This document shows, in pieces, positions 25,110-35,717 of a stretch of 64,000 nt of DNA. This DNA is from Helicobacter pylori_CU (GTDB lineage Bacteria > Campylobacterota > Campylobacteria > Campylobacterales > Helicobacteraceae), in assembly GCF_000259235.1 (NCBI RefSeq), contig NC_017733.1, positions 806,001 to 870,000 on the forward strand. Reading direction: 5' to 3'. The position numbers and the translations under genes are program-made. A model generated the notes under the pieces. The model searched no databases, was not told where the DNA came from, and saw nothing but the letters and a program-made list of their open reading frames with translations. The stretch's first letter is position 1. Each line of letters opens with the position of its first letter.

Positions 25110-26554
25110 TGTTTAGAAAACTAGCAACCGCTGTATCGCTCATAGGCTTACTAACCTCTAACACTCTTTATGCTAAAGAAATAAGTGAAGCCGATAAGGT
25201 CATTAAGGCCACTAAAGAAACTAAAGAGACCAAGAAAGAAGCTAAACGCCTCAAAAAAGAAGCTAAACAGCGCCAACAGATCCCTGATCATAAGAAACCT
25301 CAATATGCCTCTGTTGATGACACAAAAACTCAAGCGCTGTTTGATATATACGACACCTTGAATGTGAATGACAAAAGCTTTGGGGATTGGTTTGGTAATA
25401 GCACTTTGAAAGACAAAACCTATCTCTACGCTATGGATCTATTGGATTACAACAACTATTTATCCATAGAAAACCCCATTATCAAAACAAGAGCGATGGG
25501 GACTTATGCGGATCTCATTATCATCACAGGTTCGTTAGAACAGGTCAATGGGTATTACAACATTCTAAAAGCGCTCAACAAACGAAACGCTAAGTTTGTG
25601 TTAAAAATCAATGAGAACATGCCTTATGCCCAAGCGACTTTTTTACGAGTGCCAAAAAGAAGCGATCCTAATGCCCACACGCTTGATAAGGGAGCGGCAA
25701 TTGATGAGAATAAGCTTTTTGAACAACAAAAACGCGCGTATTTCAACTACGCCAACGATGTGATCTGCAGACCCAATGATGAAGTGTGTTCGCCCCTAAG
25801 AGATGAAATGGTAGCTATGCCCACTAACGATAGCGTTACTCAAAAACCCAATATCATTGCTCCTTATAGCCTGTATAGACTAAAAGAGACAAATAACGCC
25901 AATGAAGCCCAACCATCACCTTATGCCACTCAAACCGCTCCTGAAAACAGCAAAGAGAAGCTCATAGAAGAGCTAATCGCCAACTCCCAACTCATAGCCA
26001 ATGAAGAAGAGAGGGAAAAGAAACTCTTAGCAGAAAAAGAAAAACAAGAGGCTGAATTGGCTAAATACAAGCTCAAAGACTTAGAAAATCAAAAGAAACT
26101 AAAAGCTTTAGAAGCAGAGTTAAAAAAGAAAAACGCTAAGAAACCTAGAGTAGTGGAAGTGCCTGTTTCTCCTCAAACAAGTAATTCTGATGAAACAATG
26201 AGAGTTGTCAAAGAAAAAGAGAACTATAATGGGTTATTAGTGGATAAGGAGACCACGATCAAAAGAAGCTATGAGGGGACTTTGATCAGTGAAAATTCTT
26301 ACAGCAAAAAAACGCCTCTCAACCCTAATGACTTGAGGAACTTAGAAGAAGAAATCAAAAGCTACTACATCAAGTCTAACGGCTTGTGTTACGCTAATGG
26401 CATTAGCCTCTATGCAAAAATCAAAAACGACCCCTATAAAGAGGGAATGCTGTGTGGTTATGAGAGTGTTCAAAATCTGCTCTCACCTCTAAAGGACAAG
26501 CTCAAATACGACAAGCAGAAGTTACAAAAAGCGTTACTGAAAGATTCAAAGTAA
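25109..26554 (+). CDS. cag3: Cag-delta (Cag3), outer-membrane core complex component
   Basis: 481 aa, usual length. A signal peptide (KLATAVSLIGLLTSNTLYA) is followed by a Lys/Glu-rich stretch, a globular part ~residues 75-240, a coiled-coil segment ~290-345 (EEREKKLLAEKEKQEAELAK) and a C-terminal domain with Cys pairs. Cag3 is essential for CagA delivery and forms the outer-membrane cap with CagT and CagM. Its ATG overlaps the cag2 stop. Confidence 0.95.
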   Translation: MFRKLATAVSLIGLLTSNTLYAKEISEADKVIKATKETKETKKEAKRLKKEAKQRQQIPDHKKPQYASVDDTKTQALFDIYDTLNVNDKSFGDWFGNSTLKDKTYLYAMDLLDYNNYLSIENPIIKTRAMGTYADLIIITGSLEQVNGYYNILKALNKRNAKFVLKINENMPYAQATFLRVPKRSDPNAHTLDKGAAIDENKLFEQQKRAYFNYANDVICRPNDEVCSPLRDEMVAMPTNDSVTQKPNIIAPYSLYRLKETNNANEAQPSPYATQTAPENSKEKLIEELIANSQLIANEEEREKKLLAEKEKQEAELAKYKLKDLENQKKLKALEAELKKKNAKKPRVVEVPVSPQTSNSDETMRVVKEKENYNGLLVDKETTIKRSYEGTLISENSYSKKTPLNPNDLRNLEEEIKSYYIKSNGLCYANGISLYAKIKNDPYKEGMLCGYESVQNLLSPLKDKLKYDKQKLQKALLKDSK

Positions 26555-26563
26555 GTTAAAGTT

Positions 26564-27073
26564 TTGTTTGAGAAATGGATTGGTCTGACTTTGCTTCTTA
26601 ATTCCTTAGCCTATCCATGCCAAAAGGTAACCATTAGTTTCAAGCAGTATGAAAATCTTATCCATATCCATCAAAAAGGTTGCGACAATGAAGTGGTGTG
26701 CAGAACGCTCATTTCTATCGCTTTGTTAGAAAGCTCTCTAGGGTTGAACAACAAGCGCGAAATTTCCACAAAAGACACTTCTTATTCCATGTTTCATATC
26801 ACTTTAAACACCGCTAAAAAATTCTATCCTACCTACTCTAAAACGCTCCTCAAAACCAAATTGTTAAACGATGTGGATTTTGCGATTCAATTAGCCAAAC
26901 AAATTTTAAAAGAGAATTTTGATTATTACAAACAAAAACACCCCAACAAAAGCGTGTATCAATTAGTGGAAATGGCAATAGGCGCTTATAATGGGGGAAT
27001 GAAACACAACCCTAATGGCACTTATGTGAAGAAGTTTCGCTGCATTTATTCTCAAGTGCGTTACAACGAGTAG
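26564..27073 (+). CDS. cag4: Cag-gamma (Cag4), VirB1-like lytic transglycosylase
   Basis: 169 aa with a TTG start at 26564; ATG 26576 would give four residues fewer. Signal peptide WIGLTLLLNSLAYP. The SLT fold shows ALLESSLG with the catalytic glutamate near residue 57, SYSMFHITLNTAKKF and GAYNGGMK. It locally cuts peptidoglycan so the secretion channel can cross the wall. Last gene of the cag1-4 unit, nine bases after cag3. Confidence 0.93.
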   Translation: MFEKWIGLTLLLNSLAYPCQKVTISFKQYENLIHIHQKGCDNEVVCRTLISIALLESSLGLNNKREISTKDTSYSMFHITLNTAKKFYPTYSKTLLKTKLLNDVDFAIQLAKQILKENFDYYKQKHPNKSVYQLVEMAIGAYNGGMKHNPNGTYVKKFRCIYSQVRYNE

Positions 27074-27187
27074 AGCATACTAACTATTTTTGAATCTTTG
27101 TAATTTTTACAAGCAATCTTGGTGATACACTTCTCCTATCTTATGAATTTATAATAATATCATTTACATCATTATCTTTTAATTTTT

Positions 27188-27316
27188 CTAAAATATATTT
27201 TGCTTCTTTTTATTAAGATATTTTGTCTTTTTATTTTTTGGAATAGGCTTTTTGCCTTCCTTATAAGAACATATAGCGTAAGAATTCTTCCAATTCATGC
27301 CATTTTCTCTGGGCAT
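27188..27316 (-). pseudogene. Possible gene relic between cag4 and cag5
   Basis: A 42-codon frame (MPRENGMNWKNSYAI onward, very Lys-rich C-terminus) reads like coding sequence and is also open 13 codons upstream, but has no ribosome site or promoter. Probably the remains of a lost gene. The flanking 27074-27187 is AT-rich and empty. Confidence 0.25.
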
Positions 27317-27412
27317 AGGTGCTGTAAAAATGGATTGATGAATTTTAATCTAGCGCATGCAGCAATCCAATAAAAGCGATGGCTAGCAAATCAAAGAACA
27401 CACAAGCTTTTG

Positions 27413-27538
27413 ATGAGTGAAAATTTCACTAAAGATATAGGAAAACTCAAACGCTTCATGCAAGACAAAGATTATTTTTTTAGCAAAGAAGCGTTTGATC
27501 TGATTTTGAAAGATTTCCAGAACGAAATCAATGATTAG
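27413..27538 (+). CDS. Possible 41-aa protein or relic between cag4 and cag5
   Basis: ATG 27413 opens a frame encoding MSENFTKDIGKLKRF, then MQDKDYFFSKEAFDLILKDF, to TAG 27536-27538. The residue mix is that of a helical protein, but there is no Shine-Dalgarno. It could be the tail of an eroded gene. It ends 10 nt before the cag5 stop on the other strand. Confidence 0.3.
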   Translation: MSENFTKDIGKLKRFMQDKDYFFSKEAFDLILKDFQNEIND

Positions 27539-27547
27539 AAATTAAAA

Positions 27548-29794
27548 TCACAGTTCGCTTGAACCCACAGGCACTAAAGATTTATCATAACTCAATTCGC
27601 CTTTGGTTTTGGCGGCTTGCAAGTCATCGTAAAAAGTTGCTTGATTAGGCACTTTCCCCAATTTGTATTTCTTGCTCAAGCTTGGACTCACCTTAATGAG
27701 CTCATCGGTGAAGAAAGGATCATCATAGTAAAGCGCCTTGTGGCATTTGATGGGTTTGAGCGTATTTTCTAAAATGATAAGCTCATCACCCATAGTCATC
27801 AATTCATCAGGGGTCATCAAAAACCGCTCCTTGTTGCTGATAGAAGTGTTGGTCTTACCCGTATTATCATCAATGCTCCTACTCACATCTTGCCTTGTGT
27901 ATTTCCCTAACACTTTAGAAAGCTTTTCAAAATGTTCATAGTAGTTATCGTTGTTGATTCCATAATACATATTCAAAGAAAGGTTGTCTAAAATAGTCTT
28001 AGCGCCATTCCTACCATAACCAAGTGGGGGATCATTTTCTAATTGCGCCTTACTTTGAAACACAAAAGCGGGGCGCATGTTGTATTCTGCCATGATCCCT
28101 ACCGCTTTAACAAAGGTCTCTAAATAGCCACAGAGCGTGAATTCATCCATAAGCATTAAGCAACTTCTTTTGCATTGTGGATCATGGATTGGCAGAATAA
28201 GGTTGCTATAAATCATCACGTTAAAAAACAGCTCTAGTATCGGCCCAACAATAGTGCTTTCTTTAGGATTAGCGATCACGCCAATACTCACTTCATCAAT
28301 CCTTAAACGCCTGAAATCAAAATCATTAGCGCTCGTGAAATTTCTGATCATAGCGTTATTATAAGGAGCAAAGGCTGAAGTATATACCCCTTGAACAGAG
28401 CTATAAGTTTCTCTAGCGCCACCCATTGTCTTAAAGTTATTCCACATGTTTCTAGTGGCAGGACTAAGCGCTCTTAGATTATCGCCACTCTTATCTTCTT
28501 CACCTCCAAAAAATTCCATTAAAGACACGACTTTTTCCATGTTTGTGTCTTCATCAATCAGGTTGATCCCACTTGCCATAGAGCCTATGAAAAACATCGT
28601 AGGGGTTTCAGGCATGATGATTTTTTTTCTTTTGACAAACTCAAGCCCCTTTTTAGTCCACATGAGATCCCTGTAAATATTGCAATTGATGACAAAGAGG
28701 TTTCGCGCTTGATTGCTAAAAAAAGGATCTTTTTCATTAGGTCTTTCAGGGAACACTAACTTAGCCAATCCAAAGATTTGAGTGGAAAAATCCCCTCCAC
28801 TAGCCACCATGCCATGCCCTTTTAAGCGTGTGTCAATTTGAGAGAGTATGTCTTCAGTCAAAACCACATCATTACCAAAATCCACATAAGCGAAAGGATT
28901 AAATCGGTGTGTTTTTAAGGAGAAAGGTTCATAGATGAACACTTTTTGGTTGAAGCGTTTTTCTCTGATTTTCCCGCAAGTTTCCATAGTGTCAGCCTTA
29001 GGGTCAAACACAACGATATTTTGAGGATAATTGATCATATTGGGCATGATGAAACCCACACCTTTACCGCTTCTAGTAGGAGCAATCAAGCCAATGAACG
29101 CCTGTCCTGCGTAAGCGATAAAATCCCCCAAGCCACGCCTGCCTACAATAACCTCTCGTTTGTCAAAGGCGCGTTTTTTATTGTTGGGTGTGATAAGCTT
29201 GGCTTTGATCATTTTTTCTTCAGTTTCCCAACTCGCGCTACCAAAGAGATCATCAACTTTTTTATTCGCTCCTATGTCTCTAGTCCGAGTTAAGTATTTT
29301 AAGAACCACACAAAAAAGGTAATGAATATATAAGAGCATAAAATAGAACTATATACGACTAAGGATATATTGAACCCATAAATCTTGAGCGAGCTAAAAG
29401 TGAGTGCCTTAAAATAGTATGCAGGAAAATCTTGTATCGCATAGACCCATATATCAAAAAGATCATCATCACTTTCAGGCGATCGATTATCATCATAAAA
29501 ATTACCTAAGAGAATCAAGAAAAATAACCCTGATGTGATAAAAGAATAGGATAGTAAGAGTATAGCTTGCAACCAAAAGCCAAAGGTTTTAACCCTTTCT
29601 TTCAGCCCATCTATAATGATTTCTTTAAAGCTTTTTTTCTTTTGAGGCTGATTAGCTTTATCTTTAAAAGCCTTTTTTTGAGCTTTTATGAATTTGTAAA
29701 GAAAAAATAACGCTATTAACCCTATGAAACTAAAAATAACAACCAACTTATAATCCTCTATGAAATATAAGGTGTTATACAAAAAGTCTTCCAT
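27548..29794 (-). CDS. cag5: Cag-beta (Cag5), VirD4-type coupling ATPase
   Basis: 748 aa, usual length. N-terminal TM helices (VVIFSFIGLIALFFLYKF, further ones to residue ~165) anchor it in the inner membrane. Walker A PTRSGKGVGF is near residue 240 and Walker B LMLMDEFTL near 547, with the TraG/VirD4 fold between. It is the coupling protein that receives CagA (with CagF and CagZ) and hands it to the channel. The start is 8 nt after the Cag-alpha stop. Last gene of the leftward unit cagV-W-X-Y-Z-alpha-beta. Confidence 0.96.
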   Translation of the reverse strand: MEDFLYNTLYFIEDYKLVVIFSFIGLIALFFLYKFIKAQKKAFKDKANQPQKKKSFKEIIIDGLKERVKTFGFWLQAILLLSYSFITSGLFFLILLGNFYDDNRSPESDDDLFDIWVYAIQDFPAYYFKALTFSSLKIYGFNISLVVYSSILCSYIFITFFVWFLKYLTRTRDIGANKKVDDLFGSASWETEEKMIKAKLITPNNKKRAFDKREVIVGRRGLGDFIAYAGQAFIGLIAPTRSGKGVGFIMPNMINYPQNIVVFDPKADTMETCGKIREKRFNQKVFIYEPFSLKTHRFNPFAYVDFGNDVVLTEDILSQIDTRLKGHGMVASGGDFSTQIFGLAKLVFPERPNEKDPFFSNQARNLFVINCNIYRDLMWTKKGLEFVKRKKIIMPETPTMFFIGSMASGINLIDEDTNMEKVVSLMEFFGGEEDKSGDNLRALSPATRNMWNNFKTMGGARETYSSVQGVYTSAFAPYNNAMIRNFTSANDFDFRRLRIDEVSIGVIANPKESTIVGPILELFFNVMIYSNLILPIHDPQCKRSCLMLMDEFTLCGYLETFVKAVGIMAEYNMRPAFVFQSKAQLENDPPLGYGRNGAKTILDNLSLNMYYGINNDNYYEHFEKLSKVLGKYTRQDVSRSIDDNTGKTNTSISNKERFLMTPDELMTMGDELIILENTLKPIKCHKALYYDDPFFTDELIKVSPSLSKKYKLGKVPNQATFYDDLQAAKTKGELSYDKSLVPVGSSEL

Positions 29795-29802
29795 TGTGCC
29801 TA

Positions 29803-30795
29803 CTACCTGTGTTTGATATAAAATTCATCACACTGTTTGTGGTGGTTGATATGGACAATCATATCAATCAAATCTTTAAAGCCCTCAATGAGACTTTCAA
29901 ACTTGATATTCCTTGCTGCACTATTAGATGAACTCATGTTGGCTAAACGAATAAACGCTTCTTCACTGCTCCCTGCATGCAGAGTGGTTAGCGTGCCTTT
30001 ATGACCGCTACAAAGCACATTATAAAAATCGTATGCCTCACTGCTTCTGAGTTCCCCTAAAATGATTCTATCAGGCCGCATTCTCAAACATGACTTTAAG
30101 CAATCAGCAGAGGTGATATTCCCACCAAAAAAGAGCTGCGTGTAGTTCTTGTGGTGTTTGAATACGATCTCTTCGGTGTCTTCAATGGATATGATCCTTT
30201 CTTCTTTGGGGATAAACTCCATGATGCTTTTGATATAAGTCGTTTTACCGCTTCCTGTGCCACCACAAACAATCACATTTTTACCAATAGCAATACCATC
30301 TTTAATCGCACTGATCGCTTGTTCTTTGTTATCTAGTAGATTATAAAAACCCTGCTCTTCAAAGAAGCTATGAGGATAGGTTGTTTTGCTAGGTATCCTT
30401 ATGGATATGGAAATGGTTTCATCATTAACTGTAACAGGGGAAAGGACAATCTGCACCCTTTCACCATTCGCTAAATTGCTGCTCAAAATAGGATTTTCAT
30501 AGTTGTCTATTGTTTTTTTCTTGAAGCTTGCACAACACCGAGCAAAATGCATTAAACGAGATAAGCTAAAGGCTTTCTTGTTTCTCACATCAAACGGTTG
30601 CCATTCGCCATTATTTTTTAAAACCCATACAACCTTGTCCCCATTGTAACAAATCTCAGTGATATTTTCCATTTTTAAAAAATCACCAAAAAGTTCTTCA
30701 GTAGCATGCCTTAGAGGATTTAATGCCGCTTCTTTTAAAGCTCTTTCTACTTCTAGAAATTTTTTATCTTCTGCACTCAATCTGTCTTCAGTCAT
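29803..30795 (-). CDS. virB11: Cag-alpha, VirB11-type ATPase
   Basis: 330 aa, complete. The N-terminal domain spans residues ~1-135. The RecA-like C-domain has Walker A GGTGSGKTTYI near residue 182, an Asp box (SIEDTEEI), Walker B RMRPDRIILGELR and a His box (GHKGTLTTLHAG). It forms a hexameric ring at the inner membrane and powers CagA transfer and pilus formation. It follows cagZ by 4 nt. Confidence 0.97.
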   Translation of the reverse strand: MTEDRLSAEDKKFLEVERALKEAALNPLRHATEELFGDFLKMENITEICYNGDKVVWVLKNNGEWQPFDVRNKKAFSLSRLMHFARCCASFKKKTIDNYENPILSSNLANGERVQIVLSPVTVNDETISISIRIPSKTTYPHSFFEEQGFYNLLDNKEQAISAIKDGIAIGKNVIVCGGTGSGKTTYIKSIMEFIPKEERIISIEDTEEIVFKHHKNYTQLFFGGNITSADCLKSCLRMRPDRIILGELRSSEAYDFYNVLCSGHKGTLTTLHAGSSEEAFIRLANMSSSNSAARNIKFESLIEGFKDLIDMIVHINHHKQCDEFYIKHR

Positions 30796-30799
30796 GTTC

Positions 30800-31399
30800 T
30801 TATTCCAAATTTAATTTTAATTGGGTTATCAATTTAGCCCTTTCTAAAGAAGTGAGATAAGTCTTATTTTTGCTCAAAATAATATATTTAGTCCCTATAT
30901 CTTGGACAATCTCATTGAGCTTTTTCCCAAAATCATCTATCCCTAGAATCTGAAACGCCACGCCCATCATATTGCCATCTATGAATGGCGGTAAATACTC
31001 TCTTGGCAGATAAGAAGCCACTAGGTCTGAAATTCTTGCCACTTCATCACACATGAAATTATTGAAGTTGTCAGAAATTTCTGCAACAAACTCTCCAAGC
31101 GTTAGTTCATTTTTGATCGTGCTTTCTGCAAAAGTCTTTTCTTGTTTGCAACGATTGTAACTGGCTAACACAAGGTTGTTCAAATAGTTGTAATAAGCAT
31201 CAAAACTAATAAAATTCTTTTGCATATTGATTCTTAATTCTTGAACTCTTCTCAAAAAATCTTGCGGATCGTTGCTATCTTTTAAAGAAGTGGCGTAATT
31301 TTGAATAAACTTATCCCTTACTTCATTTGCATTTCCCATAAGAGAGCTGTTGCTGTCTAAGATCTTTTGTCTTTCTGCTTCATTGAAACCGAGTTCCAT
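30800..31399 (-). CDS. cagZ: CagZ, Cag-beta stabilising protein
   Basis: 199 aa, all-helical, no signal peptide or membrane segment (MELGFNEAERQKILD start). CagZ is a soluble protein needed for CagA delivery that binds and stabilises the coupling ATPase Cag-beta at the membrane. ATG with GGAAACAGC upstream, a modest ribosome site. It lies between cagY and Cag-alpha. Confidence 0.94.
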   Translation of the reverse strand: MELGFNEAERQKILDSNSSLMGNANEVRDKFIQNYATSLKDSNDPQDFLRRVQELRINMQKNFISFDAYYNYLNNLVLASYNRCKQEKTFAESTIKNELTLGEFVAEISDNFNNFMCDEVARISDLVASYLPREYLPPFIDGNMMGVAFQILGIDDFGKKLNEIVQDIGTKYIILSKNKTYLTSLERAKLITQLKLNLE

Positions 31400-31535
31400 T
31401 GCTGTTTCCTTTCATTGTTTTTGCTTGGTTTTTTCCGCCACTACATCCTTTAGAAGAGCCTGTTGTTGGTCTTGTCTTTTATTTTGTAAAGAACCGAGTT
31501 TAGTAACATGAATATATTTTATCCTTTCTCTTGAA

Positions 31536-34500
31536 TTAATTGCCACCTTTGGGGCTTGTGGTGATTTCTTCATGTTCTCTAGACAAAGTTTTGGTGCTTT
31601 GTTTGATGATTTCATCTACCACAGATTTGTTGGTAATTTTAACATCATACACGCCACTAAAATCAATATCGTCCATTGTGAGAATCTTAATACTATCGCC
31701 CTCGTTTTTGTAAAAACTTGGGGGGATATTCATCAGTTGCCCTAGAATTTGATTAGACATCTGAGCTGAACTTTGCATACTGCCATTGATAGCTTGACCC
31801 AAAGCGTAATTAAACTCAGGTGTCCTTTCACTTCTGCCTTTGCCAAGGCCTATGAGTTTATCTAGGGCTATGATAGGCGCGGTTTGCAAGAAACTATTAA
31901 CCACGCTTGCTATCACAGCAAAGCCTATGCGCTTCATGAAGTGATTATTCACATAGCCATCTACCCCTGCTTCACCCAACATGCCTGCTGCTTGAGCGTT
32001 TGCTAGAGGTATTATCACCCCATCAGGCGTAATGGCTTTAGTAAAGACTATCATTAAGCGTGTCATAATAGGCGTGCCACCTTTCACGCTTTGATAATTC
32101 CCATACACCTTAGTGCCTTTGTCTAATAAGATCATAGTGCCGTTCATGTTCCATACATCTTTGGCTACAACCCCACTCACTATACCCGTGAGAGTAGCAT
32201 CTACTTTAGAAGTCAGAGTGATTTCAATGGGAGTGTATTGTGCTAAAACAAATGTGGGATCACTCTTGCCTATAAAGGCTTGTTTGACAGGGCTTGTTTC
32301 ATCTTGTTTTTCTGCTTTATTTTTGTCATCAATGGGATTACCATTTTCATCTACAAATTCCCCACTCTTTTCTTTTTTGTTCTTAAGAGCGATTTCACTG
32401 ATATTCTTGGCAGTTTCTGCGACATCTTTGTCTATCTTATTGCTTTCTGCTTTAGCTTTTGCTGTGGATTTTTCACTTTTTTCTTTATCGTCATCTTTTT
32501 TATTACCACCTAAAGCCTTAGCCAATTTAGCTTCTAAATTCTTATCCTTAATGGTTTTTTCTGTTTCGTATTGCTTGGTAATATCAGGCTCTATGGAAGC
32601 ATAAATAGGATTATCGCTAGCTATTTTGTCCGCATCAACATTAGTGGCGTTAATAGTGGCAATATCGCCGCCATTTTTGAAATCCATTGGTAACAATGGA
32701 TAACCTTTAGCCGCCATGTTATCAAAGGTTTTGCGGCTTCTTAGATCGCTATAAATCCGATCCACTTCATCAGCTTGTCGTTTGATTCCTAGAATTAGTG
32801 CCCTTTCACTATCGCTCAAGCCTTCTAAACATTGCTCTATGGCCTCTTGATCAGTAGGGTCATCTAAGTTATCCAAGCACTCGCTTGCTTGATGCAACCT
32901 TTCTGTTTTACTCAATTGATTTTGTTTGTTTTGTGTCCTTTTATTTTGGATTTCTTGGATCAAATCGCTATAAAGGTTTTGGCATTTCCTTTTTTCTTCA
33001 TCGGTTTTAGCCATAGCCAAACAATCCGCAACAGCCTTTTCTCTAGCTTCTTGCAGGTATTTGAGCTTCTCTTCATCGCTCAAACCATCCAAACACTTCA
33101 TGATAGCCGTTCTGTCGTTAGGATCGGCGTTTTTCAAGCAATCTTTGATCGCTTTATCTTTTTGTTGGAGTTCTTTCGCTAAGAACTTTCTCGCTTCAGG
33201 GGTGAGTAATTTTTCGCATTCCTGTTTCTCTTTTTCATTCCTAGCTCTTGAAACGCAGTCCAAATAAGCCTTAACGCTCTCTTTGGCTAAAACCTTTTTC
33301 TGCAAGTCTTTAGGGAGATCTTTGACACACCTTTTTTTATCAGCTTCGGTTTTAGCGTTTTTCAAACAATCTAGCGCTTGTTGCTCTAAAAGTTTTTTCG
33401 CTTCAGGCGTGAGTAATTTTTCGCATTCTTTTTTCTCAGCTTCGGTTTTGGCTTGAGATACGCAATCCAAATAAGCCTTAACGCTTTTTTTAGCTTCTTC
33501 TAAAAGTTTTCTCGCTTCAGGCGTGAGTAATTTCTCACACTCTTTTCTTTCAGCTTCGTTTTTGGCCTTTGATACGCAATCCAAATAAACCCTAACGCTC
33601 TCTTTGGCTAAAACCTTTTTCTGTAAGTCTTTAGGGAGATCTTTCAAACATTCTTTCCGTTCTTCATCGGTTTTAGCGTTTTTCAAACAATCTAGCGCTT
33701 GATTCTCTAATAGTTTTTTCGCTTCAGGGGTGAGTAATTTCTCACATTCTTGTTTTTCAGCTTCAGTTTTGGCTTGAGATACGCAATCCAAATAAGCCTT
33801 AACGCTTTTTTTAGCTTCTTCTAACTTTTTTTTCGCTTCAGGGGTGAGCAATTTCTCACATTCTTTTTTCTCAGCTTCGTTTTTGGCTTGAGATACGCAA
33901 TCCAAATAAGCCTTAACGCTCTTTTTGGCTTCTTCTTCTAAAAGTTTTTTCGCTTCAGGTGTGAGCAATTTTTCGCATTCTTGTTTCTCTTTTTCATTCC
34001 TGGCTCTTGATACGCAGTCTTTATAAGCTTTCAGGCTCTCTTTAGCTAAAATATCGCTTTGTAAGTCTTTAGGGAGATCTTTCAAAACACTTTTTTCGTT
34101 CTTCATCGGTTTTAGCGTTTTTCAGACAATCTAGAACCTGTTGTTCTAACTTTTTTTTCGCTTCAGGAGTGAGTAATTTCTCGCATTCTTGTTTCTCTTT
34201 TTCATTCCTAGCTCTTGAAACGCAGTCTTTGTAAGCCTTGACGCTCATATCAGCTAGTAGTTCTTTTTGCAAGTCTTGGGGAATATTTTTCAAGCACTCG
34301 TTTCGTTCTTCATCGGTTTTAGCGTTTTTCAGACAATCTAGCGCTTGTTGTTTCAATCTTTCTATAGCTTCTTTAGACAAGCCTTTCAAGCATTCGTTTT
34401 TCTCAGCTTCTGTTTTGGCGTTTTTGATACAATCCTTATACTCTTGAAGCTCTTTTTGAAGCTCTAATTCCTTACGGAATTTCTCTCTAATCTCAGGGTC

Positions 34501-35703
34501 ATTTATGAGTTTTAGGCACTCTTTCCGTTCTTCATCGGTTTTAGCGTTTTTCAAACAATCTAGAGCCACTTGAACTTTTTGTTGGTTCAGTAAGCTTTTT
34601 TTCAGGTTTTCATCTTTGATTAAATCTAAACACTTGATCCTTTCTTCTTCAGTTTTGGCATTTTTGATGCAGTCATTATAAGCCTCTAGAGTTTTTTTCA
34701 TTTGATCTTGAAGTTTTTTGTCTTTGATAAGCTTCAAACATTCTTCATAGTTGCCACCATTACTAATACACTCATAAAAGGCTCTCAATGGGTTTTTGTC
34801 CTCAATTTCTGCAATATTCAAATAGTTGTATAAGGTTCTATTGGGATCGTCATTGAAGAAAAGATTCTTATCGATCATATTGCCTTTTTCATTCCGTTCT
34901 TTCAGCAATCGGTTATACTCTTGCCTTATTTGGATTTCATCATTGACATAAAGATTCCTGTCTTTGCTAAAACGAGAGCTTTTATCTTCCAAAGGTATAA
35001 AGTAGTGAAAAATGCTTCTAGAAAATAAAATAATCACGATAAGAACAGCGACTACAATGCCACCAATAATATATTTCTTTTTGCTTCCTTTGATAATCTC
35101 TTGATCGTTAGAGTCGTTAGTTATTTCTTCTGACTTGTATCCATCAAAATTGGTTTGAGTTTCTGTGGGGTTGTCAAGATAATGATCTGAGCTTTCTTTG
35201 GATTCTTTTAAAAGATCTTCAAAATGATTGAACTCTGTTGCTTCTTCATTGGATAAATCTTGGGGTGAATCTTGTTGGGCTTTTTTAGAAGTTTCATCAT
35301 CAATCAAGCCCGTTTGAGTTTCTTCTTGATACTCATTATTTTCTTGATCGTCTTCTTCGTTCAGTTCTTGGGTTTCTTCATCTAAATTCTTTTGCTGAGT
35401 GAAAGGTCTTTTATTATCAACTAATTTTCTGGCTTTCTTGAATAACTTGTCTGCCAGACTGCCATTGCTAGATTCTGAAGTTTCATTACCTCCAGAATCC
35501 ATTTGAGTTTGGGTTTCTTCTAGCTTGTCTTCATCAAAATGGGTTTTAGTTTCTGTGGGGTTGTCAAGATGATTGTCTGAGCCTTCTTCTTTTAAAAGAT
35601 CTTCAAAATGATTGACTTCTGTCGCTTCTTCATTAGATAGATCTTGGGGTGAATGTTGTTGGGTTTTTTTAGAAGTTTCAAGTTTATCGTTTTCTTCATT
35701 CAT
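31536..35703 (-). pseudogene. cagY: CagY (VirB10-like core protein), frameshifted
   Basis: Two overlapping frames make one gene: ATG 35701-35703 to about 34069 (544 aa) and 34106 down to TGA 31536-31538. In the third repeat module the coding strand has TGTTTTGAAAGAT where sister repeats have TGTTTGAAAGAT, a one-base insertion at 34084-34087. Intact length would be ~1389 aa, shorter than the ~1900 aa of reference CagY, so the middle repeat has contracted. Features: acidic N-terminus, TM near residues 222-243 (YIIGGIVVAVLIVIILF), Cys-rich repeats, then a C-terminal VirB10 domain (MNGTMILLDKGTKVYG, RLMIVFTKAITPDG). CagY spans the envelope and is essential for the T4SS. As read, the VirB10 part is not translated. 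Confidence 0.92.
32810..34790 (-). repeat. cagY middle repeat region
   Basis: Tandem, imperfect DNA repeats encode alternating modules such as KAYLDCVSQAKTEAEK, CEKLLTPEAKKLLE and DCLKNAKTDEERKECL. The LLTPEA module occurs seven times across both frames. Recombination among these repeats is known to change CagY length and switch T4SS activity. The frameshift lies inside one module, so recombination with a sister module could repair it. Confidence 0.9.
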
Positions 35704-35717
35704 GTCTTAACGCCTTT

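Noticed and set aside
31412..31615. 67-codon ORF between cagY and cagZ.
   Set aside because: Overlaps the cagY 3' end in another frame, has no Shine-Dalgarno and no family similarity I can see.
34069..34106. Programmed -1 frameshifting in cagY at the A-AAA-AAG heptamer just before the frame break.
   Set aside because: The heptamer is in the right register, but a -1 slip leads to a TGA within three codons; joining the two frames needs +1. Sister repeats show a simple one-T insertion.
32810..34790. CRISPR or satellite repeats.
   Set aside because: They are coding repeats of cagY.
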